DNA of 64,000 bases from NCBI RefSeq assembly GCF_019083965.1, contig NZ_JAHRCY010000018.1, positions 120,561 to 184,560 on the forward strand, read 5' to 3'. The position numbers and the translations under genes are program-made. The notes beneath the pieces were generated by a model. That model had not been told where the DNA came from. It saw only the letters and a program-made list of their open reading frames with translations, and did no database searches. This document shows, piece by piece, positions 27,014 to 36,022 of the stretch (position 1 is the stretch's first letter; each line of letters opens with the position of its first letter). This DNA comes from Catellatospora tritici. Lineage in GTDB: Bacteria; Actinomycetota; Actinomycetes; Mycobacteriales; Micromonosporaceae.

Positions 27014-28369
27014 ATGAACCGTCGCACGCTCGGCAAGTCCGTCGCGCTGGCGCTGATCGCCGGCACGGCGCTGCTCGGCGCCGCCTGCTCCGGCGAGGAC
27101 AAGCCCGCCGAGTCCAACGGCCCCGTGACGATCACGGTCAACGGCAAGCCGCCGGCGACCGACGCGGTCAACCTGGCCAACTTCGAGGCCGACGTCAAGG
27201 CGTTCGAGGCGAAGTACCCGAACATCAAGATCGACGCCAAAGAGGGGTTCATGGACCCCCAGACGTTCGCCACCAAGCTGGCCGGCGGCCAGCTGGAGGA
27301 CGTCTTCTACGTCTACTTCACCGACCCGCAGGCGCTGATCGCCAAGAAGCAGGTCTCTGACATCTCGGCCTACCTGGACACCGTCCCGCAGGTGAAGGAC
27401 ATCCAGGAGCAGCTGATGAAGGTCTTCACCGGGCCGGACGGCAAGGTGTACGGCCTGCCCTCGGCGAACTACTCGCTGGGCCTGGTCTACAACCGCACCC
27501 TGTTCACCAAGGCCGGTCTCGACCCGGCCAACCCGCCGAAGACCTGGGAAGAGGTCCGCGCGGCCGCCCAGAAGCTGAAGGCGCTCGGGGACGGCGTGGT
27601 CGGCTACGGCGACTACAGCAAGAGCAACACCGGTGGCTGGCACTTCACCGCCGAGCTGTACTCCGTCGGTGGCGACATCGCGGTCAAGGACGGCGACAAG
27701 TGGAAGGCCGCCTTCAACAGCGACAAGGGCAAGCAGGTCCTGCAGCAGCTGAAGGACATGCGCTGGACCGATGACACCATGGGCAGCCGCCAGCTGCTGG
27801 AGTGGGCCGACCTGATCCAGATGGCCGCCTCGGGCAAGCTCGGCATGTACATCGGCTCGTCGGACAACCTGCCGGTGATCGTGAACCAGTACAAGGGCAA
27901 GTACGAGGACTACGGCCTGTCGGTCATGCCGGGCGGCCAGGGCACCCTGGGCGGCGGCGACGGCTACATGTTCAAGGCCGGCCTCAGCCCGGAGAAGATC
28001 AAGGCCGGTCTGACCTGGCTGTCCTTCAAGACGATCAACCCGGACCGGATCATGGCGGACAACGAGAAGGCGTCCAAGGCGGGCCAGCCCGTCGGCCTGC
28101 CGCAGCCCAACATCTGGACCGGTGCCTCCGCTGCCAAGCGCGAGGAGGCCACCAAGAAGTTCGCGAACGTCCCCTCGGACAATTTCGCGCCGTTCGTCGC
28201 TGGATCCGCGAGCATCCCGCTGAAGCTGGAGCCGCCGCTGGCGCAGCAGGTCTACGCGGTGCTGGACACGGCGATGCAGAAGGTCCTGACCGACCGCAAC
28301 GCCGACATCGCGAAGCTCCTCGCTGACGCAGAGGCCCAGGTCAACACGATCCTGGCCGCAGCCAAGTGA
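27014..28369 (+). CDS. sugar ABC transporter substrate-binding lipoprotein
   Basis: The 451-residue protein is a family 1 extracellular solute-binding protein for oligosaccharides. It has a lipoprotein signal (MNRRTLGKSVALALIAGTAL, lipobox LGAAC with C25). Family blocks follow: FEAKYPNIKID, the GKVYGLPSANYSLGLVYNRTLFTKAGLDPANPPKTWEEV region, MGSRQLLEWADLIQMAASGKLGMYIGSSDN and a Lys-rich C-terminal helical region. The ATG at 27014 follows AGAAGGG; a TTG two codons earlier is also in frame. A strong hairpin separates it from the permease genes. Context with GH87 and GH13 enzymes suggests it captures alpha-1,3-gluco-oligosaccharides. Confidence 0.92.
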   Translation: MNRRTLGKSVALALIAGTALLGAACSGEDKPAESNGPVTITVNGKPPATDAVNLANFEADVKAFEAKYPNIKIDAKEGFMDPQTFATKLAGGQLEDVFYVYFTDPQALIAKKQVSDISAYLDTVPQVKDIQEQLMKVFTGPDGKVYGLPSANYSLGLVYNRTLFTKAGLDPANPPKTWEEVRAAAQKLKALGDGVVGYGDYSKSNTGGWHFTAELYSVGGDIAVKDGDKWKAAFNSDKGKQVLQQLKDMRWTDDTMGSRQLLEWADLIQMAASGKLGMYIGSSDNLPVIVNQYKGKYEDYGLSVMPGGQGTLGGGDGYMFKAGLSPEKIKAGLTWLSFKTINPDRIMADNEKASKAGQPVGLPQPNIWTGASAAKREEATKKFANVPSDNFAPFVAGSASIPLKLEPPLAQQVYAVLDTAMQKVLTDRNADIAKLLADAEAQVNTILAAAK

Positions 28370-28374
28370 CGAAC

Positions 28375-28409
28375 AGGCCCCGGGCCGGGGGATTGGCGGC
28401 CCGGGGCCT
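28375..28409 (+). terminator. intercistronic hairpin between binding protein and permease genes
   Basis: AGGCCCCGGGCC (28375-28386) pairs perfectly with GGCCCGGGGCCT (28398-28409) around an 11-base loop; outer CGAACA/TGTTCG could extend it. It starts 6 bases after the binding-protein stop. In sugar ABC operons such structures stabilise the upstream message or partly terminate it, giving more binding protein than permease. Confidence 0.7.
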
Positions 28410-28440
28410 ACCCCTTGTTCGAACAGAAAGGGCGGGCGCG

Positions 28441-29391
28441 ATGACGGTCCTGGCACCCGAAGCCACGGCACGGCCGGTGGCGCAGGAGCGGCCCCGGCGC
28501 ACCAGCGGGCCGAGCTTCGAGCGGCTGCGGCGGCGGATCGGCGACAACCTGCAGGCGTACGCGTTCCTGGCGGCCGGTCTGGTCTGCTTCGGCCTGTTCT
28601 CCTGGTATCCGCTGGTCAAGGGCATCATCCTCAGCTTCCAGCAGGACAACTTCGTCACCCCGCCCTACTGGGTCGGGCTGGACAACTACCAGGCGCTGTT
28701 CGCCGACCCGCTGTTCGGCACCGCCTGGGTGAACACGCTGGAGTTCACCGCCCTGGCGCTGCTGTTCGGGTACGCGGTGCCGTTCGTGGTGGCGCTGGTC
28801 ATCAACGAGTTCCGGCACGCCAAGGGCTTCTTCCGGGTGGCCGTGTACCTGCCGGTGATGCTGCCCCCGATCGTCAGCGTGCTGCTGTGGAAGTACTTCT
28901 ACGACCCGGGCTCGGGCTTGTTCAACGCGGTGCTGAGCTTCCTGCACCTGCCCACCTCGGAGTGGACCCAGTCGCCGAAGATGGCGATGGTCTCGCTGGT
29001 GCTGGTGTCGACCTGGGCCAACATGGGCGGCGCGACGATCATGTACCTGGCCGGGCTCGCGGGCATCCCGAGCGAGCTCTACGAGGCCGCCGAGCTCGAC
29101 GGCGCCAGCGTCTGGCAGCGGGTGCGGCACGTGACCATCCCGCAGATGCGCTTCATCATGCTGGTGCTCCTCCTGCTGCAGATCGTGGCGACCATGCAGG
29201 TGTTCATCGAGCCCTTCCAGCTCACCGGGACCACGAACCCGGACACCATCACGGTGATGGTGCTGATCTACCGGTACGCCTTCACCGTCAACAACGACTT
29301 CGGCCTGGCCGCCGCGATGAGCGTGCTGCTGTTCATCGTGCTCGGCGCGTTCTCGGCCGTGTACCTGCGACTGACCCGCAAGCCCGACTGA
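28441..29391 (+). CDS. sugar ABC transporter permease (MalF-type)
   Basis: The 316-residue membrane protein has about six transmembrane helices and the binding-protein-dependent permease EAA motif, YEAAELDGASVWQRVRHVTIPQM (about residues 213-236), which contacts the ATPase. The first helix AYAFLAAGLVCFGLFSWYPLVKG is followed by the periplasmic LSFQQDNFVTPPYWVGLDNYQALF loop typical of MalF/UgpA-like proteins. The ATG at 28441 follows AAAGGGCGG; a longer in-frame reading from 28366 would begin inside the intercistronic hairpin and is unlikely. It pairs with the next gene. No ATPase gene is in the locus, so it probably uses a shared MsiK-type ATPase. Confidence 0.92.
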   Translation: MTVLAPEATARPVAQERPRRTSGPSFERLRRRIGDNLQAYAFLAAGLVCFGLFSWYPLVKGIILSFQQDNFVTPPYWVGLDNYQALFADPLFGTAWVNTLEFTALALLFGYAVPFVVALVINEFRHAKGFFRVAVYLPVMLPPIVSVLLWKYFYDPGSGLFNAVLSFLHLPTSEWTQSPKMAMVSLVLVSTWANMGGATIMYLAGLAGIPSELYEAAELDGASVWQRVRHVTIPQMRFIMLVLLLLQIVATMQVFIEPFQLTGTTNPDTITVMVLIYRYAFTVNNDFGLAAAMSVLLFIVLGAFSAVYLRLTRKPD

Positions 29392-29406
29392 GAGCAGGTG
29401 CCGCAG

Positions 29407-30294
29407 ATGAGTTCCTCGACCCGATCGCTGATCTCCGACGCCGACCTGCGGCGCGGCCGCAACCGGCTGGTGTACCGCGTGGTGCTGGGCGTGCTGGCCG
29501 TCGCCTTCACGCTGGCGTTCATCTTCCCGCTGTACTGGATGTTCTCCGGCGCGTTGAAGTCGCCGCAGGAGCTGGTGCAGCCGGTGCCGACGCTGCTGCC
29601 GCAGGAGTGGCACTGGTCCGCCTTCGCCGACGCGTGGCAGCGGCTGCAGGTCGGCCACTTCCTGTTCAACACCGCCTACTACGCGTTCTTCGGCTGGCTG
29701 ATCCAGCTGCTGGTGGACGTCGCGGCGGCGTACGCCCTGTCGAAGCTGCGCCCGGTCTTCGGCAAGGTGGTGCTCGGCGGCATGCTGGCCAGCCTGATGC
29801 TGCCCGCCGCCGCGCTGCTGGTCCCGGCGTACCTGACCGTGGTCGATGTGCCGATCGTTGGTCTCAACCTGCTGAACAGCCCCTGGGCGCTGTGGCTGCC
29901 CGGCGCGGCCAACGCGTTCAACATCTACGTGCTCAAGCGGTTCTTCGACCAGATCCCCGACGACCTGCTCGAAGCCGCGAGCATCGACGGGGCGGGGCGG
30001 CTGCGCACGCTGTGGAACGTGATCCTGCCGCTGTCGCTGCCCGTGCTCGCCGTCATCTCGATCTTCGCGATCATCGGATCGTGGAAGGACTTCCTGTGGC
30101 CGCTGCTGGTGCTGCAGGACCCGCAGCAGCAGACCATCAGCGTGGCGCTGAGCCGGTTGTCCTTCACCGGCCAGGTGCCGCAGAACGAGCTGTACGCGGG
30201 GCTGGCGATGGCCAGCATACCGATGATCATCGTCTTCATGATCTTCCAGCGCCGGATCCTGAACGGCCTGTCCGCCGGAGCCATCAAGGGCTGA
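29407..30294 (+). CDS. sugar ABC transporter permease (MalG-type)
   Basis: The 295-residue second permease has six predicted helices, an opening FTLAFIFPLYWMFSGALKSPQEL segment and the EAA loop LEAASIDGAGRLRTLWNVILPLSLP (about residues 194-218). These match MalG/LacG-like subunits. It begins 15 bases after the first permease; the ATG at 29407 has GCAGG eight bases upstream, while a GTG at 29398 is also in frame. It completes the membrane part of the oligosaccharide importer encoded with the glucanase genes. Confidence 0.92.
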   Translation: MSSSTRSLISDADLRRGRNRLVYRVVLGVLAVAFTLAFIFPLYWMFSGALKSPQELVQPVPTLLPQEWHWSAFADAWQRLQVGHFLFNTAYYAFFGWLIQLLVDVAAAYALSKLRPVFGKVVLGGMLASLMLPAAALLVPAYLTVVDVPIVGLNLLNSPWALWLPGAANAFNIYVLKRFFDQIPDDLLEAASIDGAGRLRTLWNVILPLSLPVLAVISIFAIIGSWKDFLWPLLVLQDPQQQTISVALSRLSFTGQVPQNELYAGLAMASIPMIIVFMIFQRRILNGLSAGAIKG

Positions 30295-30440
30295 CGGCAC
30301 ACCTGACACGGTCGAGCGCCGCGCCCGGCGGTGCTTGACCGGCACCGACACCGACCACCAGCCCACCGCCACCGGTGAGCCGATGGCCGCTGCCCGGGAC
30401 ACGGGGGAACCCCATCACCGCAGGGAAGGAGTAACGCACC

Positions 30441-33419
30441 ATGCACCGCTCCACTGTCGTACCAGGGAAGACTGCACGCAATACCTTGCGCCTCGCGCTG
30501 GCCGCGGCGGCCGCCGCGGCGACCGCGCTGGTCACCGGCGTGCTCGCCGCGCTGCCCGCCGAGGCGGCCAGCACCACCTACCAGGCCGAGTCGGCCGCGT
30601 TGTCGGGCGGCACGACCGTCGCCACGGACCACACCGGCTATACCGGGTCCGGGTTCGTCGGCGGTTACACCGACGGCAACAAGGGCAACGCGAACACGAC
30701 CTTCACGGTCAGCAACTCCGGTGCCGCCAGCCGCACGCTGACGCTGCGCTACGCCAACGGCACCACCGCGACCAAGACCCTGTCGCTGTACGTCAACGGC
30801 ACGAAGATCAAGCAGATCGGCCTCAACGCCACCGCCAACTGGGACAGCTGGGGCACCGAGGTCGAGACCGTGAGCCTGCCCAACGGCAGCGCGACGGTGT
30901 CGTACAAGTTCGACACAGCCGACTCGGGCAACGTCAACCTGGACAGCCTGACCGTCGCCGACATCGCGGCGCCGCCCGCGGGCCAGTACGAGGCCGAGTC
31001 GGCCGCGCTGTCCGGGGGCACGGTCGTGGCCACCGACCACCCCGGGTTCACCGGGTCCGGGTTCGTCGGCGGTTACACCGACGGCAACAAGGGCAACGCG
31101 AACACCTCGTTCACGGTGAACGTGAGCGGCGCCGGGTCGCGGACGGTGACGCTGCGCTACGCCAATGGCACCGGTGCGACGATGACCCTGTCGCTGTACG
31201 CCAACGGCACCAAGACCGGGCAGCTCAGCCTGCCCGCGACGGCGAACTGGGACACCTGGGGCACGGTCGCGTCGTCGGTGAGCCTGAACAACGGCAACAA
31301 CACCGTCGCGTACAAGTTCGACACGACCGACTCGGGCAACGTCAACATCGACAACATCACCGTGTCCGGTACCGCGGCCAGCCCGTCGGCCTCGCCGTCG
31401 CCTTCGCCGTCCCCGTCGCCGACCGGCCAGCCCGGCGGCCAGCCGTACGAGCTGGAGACCGGCTTCCTGTCCGGCGGCGCCTCGGCCGCGACCAGCACCG
31501 GCGGCTACAACGGCACCGGCTACGTGACCGGCCTGACCACCGTCGGCGCCCGCGTGATCCGCACCGTCAACACCACGGCGGCCGGGTCGGCGGCGACCAC
31601 GCTGCGCTACACCAACACCAACGGCGCCAGCCGCACCGTGTCGGTGTACGTCAACGACCTCAAGACCGGCCAGCTCACGCTGCCCGCCGGGTCCGGCTGG
31701 CTCACCGTGGCGCAGAACCTGACCCTGCGCGCCGGACTCAACATCGTCACCTACCAGTACGACTCCGGCGACTCCGGCAACGTGCAGCTCGACACGCTGT
31801 ACGTGACCGGCGGCGCGGCCCTGGCCAGCCGGGGCGCGACGGTGCCCTACACCACCTACGAGGCCGAGAGCGGCAGCACCAACGCGTCGGTGATCGGCCC
31901 GGACCGCACATACCTGACCGAGGCGTCGGAGGCGTCGGGCCGCAAGGCGGTCAAGCTGTCCAGCACCGGCCAGTACGTGCAGGTCACGCTGACCAATCCC
32001 GCCAACGCGCTGGTGATCCGCTACTCGATCCCGGACAACGCGGGCGGCACCGGCAACACCGCGCCGCTGGCGCTGTACAACGGCACCACCAAGGTCACCG
32101 ACGTGACCATGAGCTCGGTGTACAGCTGGGTGTACGGGGCGTACCCGTACAACAACAACCCGGCCGGGGGCGAGCCGCACCGCTTCTTCGACGAGGTGCG
32201 GGTGACCCTGCCGAGCACGTACGCGGCGGGCACCGTGGTCAAGCTGCAGAAGGACTCGTCCTCCTCGGCGGCCTACTACACCATCGACCTGATCGAGGGC
32301 GAGGTCACCCCGGCCGCGCTCACCCAGCCCGCGAACTTCCTGTCGGTGACCGACTACGGCGCCGTGGTCAACGACGCCGGGGACGACACCAACGCGTTCA
32401 ACAGCGCGATCTCGGCGGCGCAGAGCCAGGGCAAGGGCGTATGGGTGCCCTCGGGCACGTTCGTCATCAACGCGCGGCTCAACCTCAACAACGTGAGCGT
32501 GCGCGGCGCCGGCGAGTGGTACACCGTCATCAAGGGCACCAACGGCAAGGGCGGCTTCTTCGCCACCGGCTCGAACGTGCGCCTGGGCGACTTCACCATC
32601 GCCGGTGACGTGCGCTACCGCGACGACGCGGCGTTCGACACCGGCATCGAGGGCAACTTCGGCACCGGCTCGCTGGTCCATCACGTGTGGATCGAGCACA
32701 CCAAGGTCGGCATGTGGCCCACCACCGGCACCAACGGCCTGTACACGGTCGGCGTGCGGATCCGGAACACCTTCGCCGACGGCGTGAACATCAACGGCGG
32801 GGCGAACAACGTCCGGATCGACCAGAGCGTGCTGCGCAACACCGGTGACGACGCCCTGGCCATGTGGTCCAACTCGGCCCCGGTGGCCAACAGCGCGTTC
32901 ACGTTCAACACCGTCAACCTGCCGATGCTGGCCAACGGCGCGGCCATCTACGGCGGCACCGCCAACCGGATCGAGGACAACCTCATCACCGACTCGGTGT
33001 ACGCCGGTGCCGGTATCGCCATCAGCACCTGGCACGGGGCGCTGGCGTTCAGCGGCACCACCTCGGTGCAGCGCAACACGCTGACGCGTACCAGCAGCTA
33101 CGAGCGCAACTGGGGCTCGTCGCTGGGTGGTCTGTGGATCTACGCCGAGGCGACCGACATCACCGCGCCGGTCCTGGTCAAGGACGTCACCATCACCGAC
33201 AGTCAATACCAGGGCATCCTGCTCAGCTACCTGAAGAACATCACGAACCTGACGCTGGACCACGTCGCCGTCAACGGGGCCGGGACGTACGGCATCGAGC
33301 TCAACGCCGCGGGCAGCGCCTACCTCACCTACGTCACCGTCACCGGAGCCGCGAGCGGCGGTCTGATCAACCGGACCGGCTACACGCTCAACCTCGGCCC
33401 CGGCAACAGCGGCTTCTGA
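30441..33419 (+). CDS. secreted alpha-1,3-glucanase / mycodextranase-like (GH87) with three CBM35-like modules
   Basis: A 992-residue secreted enzyme. A long signal peptide ends at about PAEAA (residue 43). Three related beta-sandwich modules of CBM35/CBM6 type follow at about 46-174, 182-311 and 336-454. The first two are very similar to each other (both contain GSGFVGGYTDGNKGNANT), and a Ser-Pro linker (312-334) separates them from the third. Then come an N-terminal GH87-like beta-sandwich (about 463-625, TYEAESGSTNASVIGPDRTYLTE) and a right-handed beta-helix (about 630-992, FLSVTDYGAV, FADGVNINGG, NTGDDALAMWS with D803/D804). This matches alpha-1,3-glucanases and mycodextranases, which cut mutan, nigeran or fungal wall glucan. 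AAGGAG lies 9 bases before the ATG. It should release oligosaccharides for the transporter encoded upstream. Confidence 0.85.
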   Translation: MHRSTVVPGKTARNTLRLALAAAAAAATALVTGVLAALPAEAASTTYQAESAALSGGTTVATDHTGYTGSGFVGGYTDGNKGNANTTFTVSNSGAASRTLTLRYANGTTATKTLSLYVNGTKIKQIGLNATANWDSWGTEVETVSLPNGSATVSYKFDTADSGNVNLDSLTVADIAAPPAGQYEAESAALSGGTVVATDHPGFTGSGFVGGYTDGNKGNANTSFTVNVSGAGSRTVTLRYANGTGATMTLSLYANGTKTGQLSLPATANWDTWGTVASSVSLNNGNNTVAYKFDTTDSGNVNIDNITVSGTAASPSASPSPSPSPSPTGQPGGQPYELETGFLSGGASAATSTGGYNGTGYVTGLTTVGARVIRTVNTTAAGSAATTLRYTNTNGASRTVSVYVNDLKTGQLTLPAGSGWLTVAQNLTLRAGLNIVTYQYDSGDSGNVQLDTLYVTGGAALASRGATVPYTTYEAESGSTNASVIGPDRTYLTEASEASGRKAVKLSSTGQYVQVTLTNPANALVIRYSIPDNAGGTGNTAPLALYNGTTKVTDVTMSSVYSWVYGAYPYNNNPAGGEPHRFFDEVRVTLPSTYAAGTVVKLQKDSSSSAAYYTIDLIEGEVTPAALTQPANFLSVTDYGAVVNDAGDDTNAFNSAISAAQSQGKGVWVPSGTFVINARLNLNNVSVRGAGEWYTVIKGTNGKGGFFATGSNVRLGDFTIAGDVRYRDDAAFDTGIEGNFGTGSLVHHVWIEHTKVGMWPTTGTNGLYTVGVRIRNTFADGVNINGGANNVRIDQSVLRNTGDDALAMWSNSAPVANSAFTFNTVNLPMLANGAAIYGGTANRIEDNLITDSVYAGAGIAISTWHGALAFSGTTSVQRNTLTRTSSYERNWGSSLGGLWIYAEATDITAPVLVKDVTITDSQYQGILLSYLKNITNLTLDHVAVNGAGTYGIELNAAGSAYLTYVTVTGAASGGLINRTGYTLNLGPGNSGF

Positions 33420-33449
33420 CCGAACAATTCAATGAGAGAGCAGGTACCC

Positions 33450-35072
33450 GTGTTTCACAACGACTCCCGTGACTGGTGGCGCCACGCGGCCATCTACCAG
33501 GTCTACCCGCGCTCCTTCGCCGACGCGAACGGCGACGGGACGGGCGACCTCGCGGGCATCCGCGCGAAGCTCGGGTACCTGCACGACCTGGGCATCAACG
33601 CGATCTGGTTCAGCCCGTGGTACCCGTCGCCGATGGCCGACGCGGGCTACGACGTGGCCGACTACCGTGACATCGACCCGAGCTTCGGCACCCTGGCCGA
33701 GGCGGAGGCGCTGATCGCCGAGGCGCACGCGTACGACATCCGCATCATCGTCGACATCGTGCCCAACCACTGCTCCGACGCCCACGCCTGGTTCCAGCGG
33801 GCGCTGACCGAGGGGCCGGGCTCGCCGATGCGGGAGCTGTTCTGGTTCCGCGAGGGCCGGGGCGAGCACGGCGAGCTGCCGCCCAACGACTGGCAGTCGG
33901 TGTTCGAGGGCCCGGCCTGGACCCGGGTGCCCGACGGGCAGTGGTACCTGCACCTGTTCGCCTCCGAGCAGCCCGACCTGAACTGGGACAACCCGCTGGT
34001 GCGGGCGGAGTTCGAGGACATCCTGCGGTTCTGGTTCGACCGGGGCGTGGACGGCATCCGGATCGACTCCGCCGCGATGTGCGTCAAGGACCCGGACCTG
34101 GCCGACTTCGACCGCAACAGCCCGCCGGACCCGCACCCGTTCGTCGACCGGGACGAGATCCACGACATCTACCGGGGCTGGCGCGTCATCGCCGACTCGT
34201 ACGAGGTGCCGCGCGCCCTGATCGGCGAGGTGTGGCTGGCCGACATCGAGCGGTTCGCCCAGTACCTGCGCCCCGACGAGATGCACGCCGCGTTCAACTT
34301 CGACTTCCTGGGCGCCCCGTGGGAGGCCAAGGCGCTGCGCGCCTGCGTCGACGCGACGCTGGCCTCGCACGCCCCGGTCGGCGCACCCAGCACCTGGGTG
34401 CTGTGCAACCACGACGTGACCCGCACCGTCACCCGCTACGGCCGGGCCGAGACCCGGTTCGACCACGCGCTGCGCCAGGCCCGGCACCAGCTGCCGACCG
34501 ACCCGGCACTGGGGCTGCGCCGGGCACGGGCGGCGGCGCTGCTCACCCTGGCCCTGCCCGGCTCGGTGTACGTGTACCAGGGCGAGGAGCTGGGGCTGAC
34601 CGAGGTCGAGGACCTGCCCGGCGCGGTCCGCCAGGACCCGATCTTCCACCGCTCCGGCGGCAACGACCCGGGCCGCGACGGCTGCCGGGTGCCGCTGCCG
34701 TGGTCGACCGAAGGGGCCTCGCTCGGGTTCAGCCCCGAGGGCGGGCAGCCCGCGTGGCTGCCGCAGCCGGGGCACTGGGCCGGGCAGACGGTCGCGGCGC
34801 AGCTGGCCGACCCGGACTCGATGCTGCGGCTGTACCAGGCGGCGCTGGCCCTGCGCGGGGCCGAGGCCGGACTCGGCGACGGCCCGATGACCTGGCTCGA
34901 CAGCGAGGACCAGGTGCTGGCCTTCTCTCGCCCCGGCGGCCTGATCTGCGTCGTCAACTTCGGCGAGAACCCGGTCGACCTGCCCTGGCACACCGAGCTG
35001 CTGCTGGTCAGCGGGCCGCTGGCCGACGGTCAGCTGCCGACCGACACCGCGGTCTGGCTGCGCACGGCCTGA
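33450..35072 (+). CDS. GH13 alpha-glucosidase
   Basis: The 540-residue, signal-less enzyme belongs to the oligo-1,6-glucosidase/alpha-glucosidase part of GH13. Visible motifs are AAIYQVYPRSFADANGDGTGDLAGI, DIVPNHCSD, GIRIDSA with nucleophile D206, IGEVW with acid/base E260, and NHDV with D322. It would hydrolyse imported alpha-glucosides to glucose in the cytoplasm. The GTG at 33450 has GCAGG five bases upstream and gives a family-like start (FHNDSRDWWRHAAIYQ); an ATG at 33432 is in frame but lies in the gap after the GH87 stop. A strong hairpin follows the stop. Linkage preference (alpha-1,3 versus 1,4 or 1,6) cannot be read from sequence; context favours nigero-oligosaccharides. Confidence 0.92.
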   Translation: MFHNDSRDWWRHAAIYQVYPRSFADANGDGTGDLAGIRAKLGYLHDLGINAIWFSPWYPSPMADAGYDVADYRDIDPSFGTLAEAEALIAEAHAYDIRIIVDIVPNHCSDAHAWFQRALTEGPGSPMRELFWFREGRGEHGELPPNDWQSVFEGPAWTRVPDGQWYLHLFASEQPDLNWDNPLVRAEFEDILRFWFDRGVDGIRIDSAAMCVKDPDLADFDRNSPPDPHPFVDRDEIHDIYRGWRVIADSYEVPRALIGEVWLADIERFAQYLRPDEMHAAFNFDFLGAPWEAKALRACVDATLASHAPVGAPSTWVLCNHDVTRTVTRYGRAETRFDHALRQARHQLPTDPALGLRRARAAALLTLALPGSVYVYQGEELGLTEVEDLPGAVRQDPIFHRSGGNDPGRDGCRVPLPWSTEGASLGFSPEGGQPAWLPQPGHWAGQTVAAQLADPDSMLRLYQAALALRGAEAGLGDGPMTWLDSEDQVLAFSRPGGLICVVNFGENPVDLPWHTELLLVSGPLADGQLPTDTAVWLRTA

Positions 35073-35079
35073 GGTGACC

Positions 35080-35116
35080 ACCCGCGGCGGCAGATGAGCG
35101 GTCTGCCGCCGCGGGT
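35080..35116 (+). terminator. probable terminator of the glucan utilisation locus
   Basis: ACCCGCGGCGGCAG (35080-35093) and CTGCCGCCGCGGGT (35103-35116) form a perfect 14-bp stem with a 9-base loop, 7 bases after the GH13 stop. There is no U-tract, as is usual in high-GC actinobacteria. Confidence 0.8.
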
Positions 35117-35170
35117 TCCGCTGACCTGCCCGCACGCGCCGCATTCCGGTCGGCAGGGTGACTGCTCGCC

Positions 35171-36022
35171 TCAGATCGTGGCGGGGTCGGGCAGGTGGAC
35201 CGGGTTGATACGGGGGATCGCCGTGAAGGTCACCTCGGCCAGCGGGCTGAGCAGCTCCATCAGCCGTTGGGTGCGCTCCTGCCCGAATCGCGCCCACACC
35301 CGCACCGCATCGCGGTCCGTGGCGTGCTCGACCGCCGCGTACGCCGCGCTCCCGGCCTCCGTCGCCGCCCCGGCGGCGTCCAGCCAGCCGCGCTCGGTCA
35401 GCGCGGCGACCGCGCCGTCCCACTCGTCGTCGGTCCAGCCGCGATAGGACTGGTACTCCGCCCGCGCCTCGGGCTCCGTCCGCCAGACCGCCGACTCGAC
35501 GCCGCTGAACCCGTGGGCCACCAGTGCCGCCACGTGCCCGTCACCGCGGTGCTCCCGCATCGTCGTCGCGACCTGCCACAGGCGGGCCAGCGGGTCGTCG
35601 GATCGCGCCAGCGCCATGTTGGCCGCGCCCAGCGCGTGACCGGCCGGGTCGAGCAGGTCCGCCGCGCCCTCGGCCAGGTCCGCCATCTCGCCCAGAGCGC
35701 CCAGGTCCACGTCGGCGAGCAGCCGCGACAGCGCGGCCGTCGCGCCGGCCACCCGCGCGGTCAGCGCCGCCGCGGGCGTCGCTCGGGACCACACGTCGGG
35801 CAGGGCCCGCTCCACCATGGCGGGCGCGAAACCGTACGCCGTGGCGATGCCGAGCGGGGCGTCGATCGGGCCGAGTGGTGCCATCCGGCCGCCGAAGTAG
35901 CCCCGCCAATAACCCCGCAGACCGACCTCCGCGTACGCCGCGAGGGCCTCCGGGGTGAAGTAGGTGACCGTGTGGATCGGTTCTAGCCGGGCCCACATCT
36001 GGCGTGCGACATGCGGATTCAT
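35171..36022 (-). CDS. SCO6745/SalK-like helix-turn-helix family protein
   Basis: The 283-residue protein resembles the actinobacterial SCO6745/SalK-type family: VARQMWARLEPIHTVTYFTPEA at the start, GLRGYWRGYFGGRMAPLGPIDAP, then PDVWSRATP in the N-terminal half. The C-terminal half has WQVATTMREHRGDGHVAALVAHGFSGVES, WTDDEWDGAVAALTERGWLD and a winged-helix-like DAAGAATEAG segment. Related proteins contain a MarR-like fold but conserved acidic and aromatic residues have led to suggestions of enzymatic roles; the function is not settled. The ATG at 36022 gives the common MNPHVARQMW-like start. It converges on the terminator of the glucan locus. Confidence 0.75.
   Translation of the reverse strand: MNPHVARQMWARLEPIHTVTYFTPEALAAYAEVGLRGYWRGYFGGRMAPLGPIDAPLGIATAYGFAPAMVERALPDVWSRATPAAALTARVAGATAALSRLLADVDLGALGEMADLAEGAADLLDPAGHALGAANMALARSDDPLARLWQVATTMREHRGDGHVAALVAHGFSGVESAVWRTEPEARAEYQSYRGWTDDEWDGAVAALTERGWLDAAGAATEAGSAAYAAVEHATDRDAVRVWARFGQERTQRLMELLSPLAEVTFTAIPRINPVHLPDPATI

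Noticed and set aside
29925..33263. 1112-codon open frame on the minus strand opposite the MalG-type and GH87 genes
   Set aside because: Low-complexity, Gly/Val/Arg/His-rich, no domain. The plus strand encodes a signal peptide, CBM35-like modules and a beta-helix that fully explain the region.
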